Shown here: positions 9,001-9,004 of the stretch, piece by piece
How the letters are laid out: the number at the start of each line of letters is the position of its first letter
Position numbering within the stretch: the first letter of the stretch is position 1
NCBI GenBank assembly: GCA_017542725.1
Contig: JAFXWR010000268.1
Span: 1 to 9,004, forward strand
From: Lachnospiraceae bacterium
GTDB taxonomy: Bacteria; Bacillota_A; Clostridia; Lachnospirales; Lachnospiraceae
Direction: 5' to 3'
Length of the DNA: 9,004 nt
Translations under genes and position numbers: made by a program
The notes under the pieces: generated by a model
What the model was told of the DNA's origin: nothing
Database searches by the model: none
What the model saw: the letters and a program-made list of their open reading frames with translations, nothing else

Positions 9001-9004
9001 ACAA
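1..9004 (+). CDS. giant repetitive beta-helix surface protein (adhesin-like), internal fragment, both ends missing
   Basis: Frame +1 reads through 3,001 codons without a stop, about 330 kDa in the window alone. Start and stop both lie outside, so signal peptide and wall anchor cannot be checked. The translation has four diverged modules. Each combines a CLNG-type entry box (residues 705, 1576 and a degenerate one at 2396), a beta-helix body with GG-x-hydrophobic-aromatic rungs (such as residues 50-54, 1008-1012, 1043-1047, 1884-1888), an exit segment and a Listeria-Bacteroides repeat. Such combinations are known from large exported proteins of gut and oral Clostridia, so a role at the cell surface (adhesion or glycan contact) is inferred. 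I see no transmembrane segment and no catalytic motif I can defend. Codon use (AGA, ATA, GGA; one CTG) looks uniform by eye, so nothing suggests a chimeric join. Coding status is near certain; function is not. Confidence 0.96.
64..411 (+). repeat. Pmp-like beta-helix rungs of module A
   Basis: Residues 22-137 hold four rungs: GGGIY at 23-27, GGAIY at 50-54, GAGIY at 92-96 and GEAIY at 132-136. Between them lie strand-turn elements such as STFTNN and FEGN (123-126). The pairing of F-x-x-N with a following G-G-A-I is the hallmark of the chlamydial polymorphic membrane protein repeat (Pfam PF02415), which forms coils of a right-handed beta-helix. Rung spacing is 27, 42 and 40 residues, so coil lengths vary or some coils lack the motif. 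Confidence 0.75.
976..1500 (+). other. exit (cap-like) segment of module A
   Basis: Residues 326-500. It opens with YVGGNLHVKNN (327-337), which lines up with LLGKFTIRDN in module B, LGGEVKMWDG in module C and FGGLVNITGN in module D. Further on, MFFLDSFGMNV (458-468) matches the Phe-x-x-Asp element seen late in the B and D exit segments. In related clostridial beta-helix proteins a comparable stretch follows the last coil. A capping or linking role is inferred. The segment is longer here than in module D. Confidence 0.5.
1513..1824 (+). repeat. Listeria-Bacteroides (InlB B-like) repeat closing module A
   Basis: Residues 505-608. It shows the family order: a first strand (EFNFEMVFD) running into a Gly-Gly turn at 519-520, a Gln-x-Val-x-x-Gly stretch ending in Pro540, then FHSW (581-584) and a final aromatic strand CIYAV (604-608) in place of the usual LYAKW. 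The family (Pfam PF09479, TIGR02543) forms small beta domains in surface proteins, often as spacers. This copy is long and diverged, with about 40 extra residues before FHSW. Confidence 0.55.
1831..1953 (+). other. Cys/His cluster ahead of the module B entry box, possible metal site
   Basis: Residues 611-651 contain His611, His613, Cys616, Cys624, His626, His635 and Cys651, in the pattern H-x-H-x2-C-x7-C-x-H-x8-H. I recall similar H-x-H...C-G...C-x-H stretches just before the CLNG box in other clostridial surface proteins, so this is probably a family feature and not chance. Metal binding is inferred only. In module C the matching place has His1504, His1507 and His1514 but no cysteine. Confidence 0.5.
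2008..2220 (+). other. CLNG entry box of module B
   Basis: Residues 670-740. A leading strand (YVLGADIEIT) is followed by LKLCLNGHKI (702-711) and then GDCIITDCQS with Cys726 and Cys731, ending in GTI. The arrangement leader strand, CLNGH-x-I, then a strand with D-C and Gly-x-Ile, recurs in many uncharacterised Firmicutes beta-helix surface proteins. It probably forms the first coils of the helix. The function of the motif is not known to me. Confidence 0.7.
2857..3258 (+). repeat. Pmp-like beta-helix rungs of module B
   Basis: Residues 953-1086. Rungs are GGVLY (953-957), GGAIY (1008-1012), GGAIY (1043-1047) and GSVLY (1071-1075). The stretch from Phe1035 (FHNN) to GGAIY is a nearly perfect F-x-N-N...GGAI-Y Pmp-type repeat, the best in the window. 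NNCEF and NDCKF place cysteines 975 and 1033 at equivalent strand positions. Confidence 0.8.
3718..4020 (+). other. exit (cap-like) segment of module B
   Basis: Residues 1240-1340. SIALLGKFTIRDN (1247-1259) gives the hydrophobic-Gly-x-hydrophobic-x-hydrophobic-x-x-Asn motif. EHFYADN (1321-1327) is the Phe-x-x-Asp element near its end. It stands between the helix body and the B-like repeat, as in the other modules. Confidence 0.5.
4213..4425 (+). repeat. Listeria-Bacteroides (InlB B-like) repeat closing module B
   Basis: Residues 1405-1475. The core is FEKWTTAPEGTGW (1438-1450), then a Tyr-x-x-Gly turn and an aromatic last strand around YRTWGF. This fits the family variant F-x-x-W-x-T-x-x-x-G-x-G with a later Gly turn. 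The N-terminal strand is less clear, so the left boundary is uncertain. Confidence 0.55.
4651..4866 (+). other. CLNG entry box of module C
   Basis: Residues 1551-1622. The leader strand VDVVLTDKRQLTL is followed by MNICLNGNTI (1573-1582) and then LALMNCQDAGEV, where Cys1614 stands in for Cys731 of module B. Compared with module B, the box keeps CLNG but has Asn for His and lacks the first Cys of the second strand. It lies 871 residues after the module B box. Confidence 0.65.
5440..6075 (+). repeat. regular beta-helix ladder of module C
   Basis: Residues 1814-2025 contain seven rungs: GGLFY (to 1818), GSFVY (to 1854), GGAFY (to 1888), GGFVY (to 1924), GGVFY (to 1966), GGFLW (to 1997) and GAAIY (to 2023). 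Spacings are 36, 34, 36, 42, 31 and 26 residues. An earlier NGFFY ends at 1734. The aromatic residues probably stack on one face of the helix; this is inferred from spacing, not from a structure. Confidence 0.7.
6235..6600 (+). other. exit (cap-like) segment of module C
   Basis: Residues 2079-2200. DLFLGGEVKMWDG (2079-2091) matches the exit motif of the other modules, with Gly for the usual Asn. The later Phe-x-x-Asp element is not clear. LFSGWN (2153-2158) may be its counterpart. The segment is assigned partly by its position between helix body and B-like repeat. Confidence 0.4.
6616..6918 (+). repeat. Listeria-Bacteroides (InlB B-like) repeat closing module C
   Basis: Residues 2206-2306. 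A first strand (IRFITTIAG) is followed by a Gly-containing turn, FLGFVAH (2258-2264) in place of F-x-G-W, and a final strand VMAVWK (2301-2306), close to the family's LYAKW ending. The loop before the last strand is expanded. Confidence 0.55.
7018..7290 (+). other. degenerate CLNG-type entry box of module D
   Basis: Residues 2340-2430. A leader (QLYFDDSSLSL) is followed by YIYMAGHDF (2394-2402), which lines up with LKLCLNGHKI of module B with Cys to Tyr and Asn to Ala. GTIGLFNND (2416-2424) takes the place of the second strand. It lies 820 residues after the module C box, near the expected distance, which is the main support. The motif alone would not be convincing. Confidence 0.4.
7438..8064 (+). 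repeat. beta-helix coils of module D
   Basis: Residues 2480-2688. After GGLY (2480-2483) come strand-turn elements with Phe/Ile and Asn: VEFVNN, AMFDGN, TTFKNN, SVFTGN, TKFINN, VTIKDN and TVIENN. They repeat at intervals of roughly 20-50 residues, fitting coils of a parallel beta-helix. The Gly-Gly-aromatic rung typical of modules A to C is nearly absent. Confidence 0.65.
8248..8592 (+). other. exit (cap-like) segment of module D
   Basis: Residues 2750-2864. AFGGLVNITGNT (2750-2761) is followed by NFVV, an Ile-Gly-Val strand (2810-2812) and IFESDHANYIT (2844-2854) ending in IVLM. I recall this order (Gly-Gly-x-Val-x-Ile-x-Gly-Asn, then Asn-x-x-hydrophobic, Ile-Gly-Val, Phe-x-Ser-Asp, last strand) as the standard end of beta-helix units in many clostridial surface proteins. 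It is the clearest of the four exit segments. Confidence 0.65.
8611..8856 (+). repeat. Listeria-Bacteroides (InlB B-like) repeat closing module D
   Basis: Residues 2871-2952. First strand YITTMFEPY, a Tyr-Gly-x-x turn, Pro2905, FEYW (2915-2918) for F-x-G-W, then YLFNDSGTPV and the last strand ATIYGLWKR (2946-2954). This is the most typical of the B-like repeats here, at about 80 residues. Confidence 0.7.
8857..9003 (+). repeat. start of a further B-like repeat, cut by the window edge
   Basis: Residues 2953-3001. DLTVTIVTNNGGKG begins directly after the previous repeat's final Trp, and this opening strand plus Asn-Gly-Gly turn is the classic start of the family. A later MGKP fits the Gly-x-x-hydrophobic-x-x-Pro position. 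The rest lies beyond the window. Confidence 0.65.

Noticed and set aside
1..9004. Nucleotide-level tandem repeats, CRISPR array, insertion sequence, tRNA or terminator hairpin
   Set aside because: No repeated DNA stretch or cloverleaf was noticed on reading. The repeats are seen only in the protein sequence and are strongly diverged, and the uninterrupted reading frame leaves no non-coding space.

Overview
The whole 9,004-base window is the inside of one giant protein-coding gene. Reading frame +1 is open from base 1 to base 9003 (3,001 codons) with no stop. The gene starts before the window and ends after it, so neither the start codon, signal peptide, anchor nor terminator can be seen. An ORF caller that needs both a start and a stop inside the window would miss it. 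I see no second gene, RNA gene, mobile element, CRISPR array or intergenic gap. The organism is probably a low-GC Firmicute, most likely of the Clostridia (Lachnospiraceae-like). The reasons are AT-rich DNA, heavy use of ATA (Ile), AGA (Arg) and GGA (Gly) with very few CGN or CTG codons, TGG for Trp with no in-frame TGA (standard code), and a domain set typical of large surface proteins in that group. The taxon is an inference.

The protein looks like a secreted or cell-surface, repetitive right-handed parallel beta-helix protein, adhesin-like. It is rich in Asp, Asn, Ser, Thr, Gly and Tyr. By hand I can divide it into four large, strongly diverged repeat modules, here called A to D. Each complete module has the same order of parts: (1) a linker, Cys/His-rich in module B; (2) an entry box around a Cys-Leu-Asn-Gly (CLNG) motif, intact in B and C and degenerate in D; (3) a beta-helix body with Gly-Gly-x-[Ile/Val/Phe/Leu]-[Tyr/Trp] rungs and Phe-x-x-Asn turns, like the repeats of chlamydial Pmp proteins; (4) an exit segment with a hydrophobic-Gly-(Gly)-x-hydrophobic-x-hydrophobic motif, in three of four copies followed by a later Phe-x-x-Asp element; (5) a Listeria-Bacteroides (InlB B-like) repeat ending in an aromatic strand.

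Layout: module A (its C-terminal part only) 1-1824; module B 1825-4440; module C 4441-6918; module D 6919-8856; then the start of a second, directly adjacent B-like repeat, 8857-9003. The entry boxes lie 871 and 820 residues apart. The helix bodies get shorter from B to D. The two tandem B-like repeats at the right edge break the module order and may mean that the C-terminal region is close.

I cannot assign an enzymatic activity or a ligand. The module alignment was made by eye from the translation. It needs self-alignment and structure prediction to confirm it.
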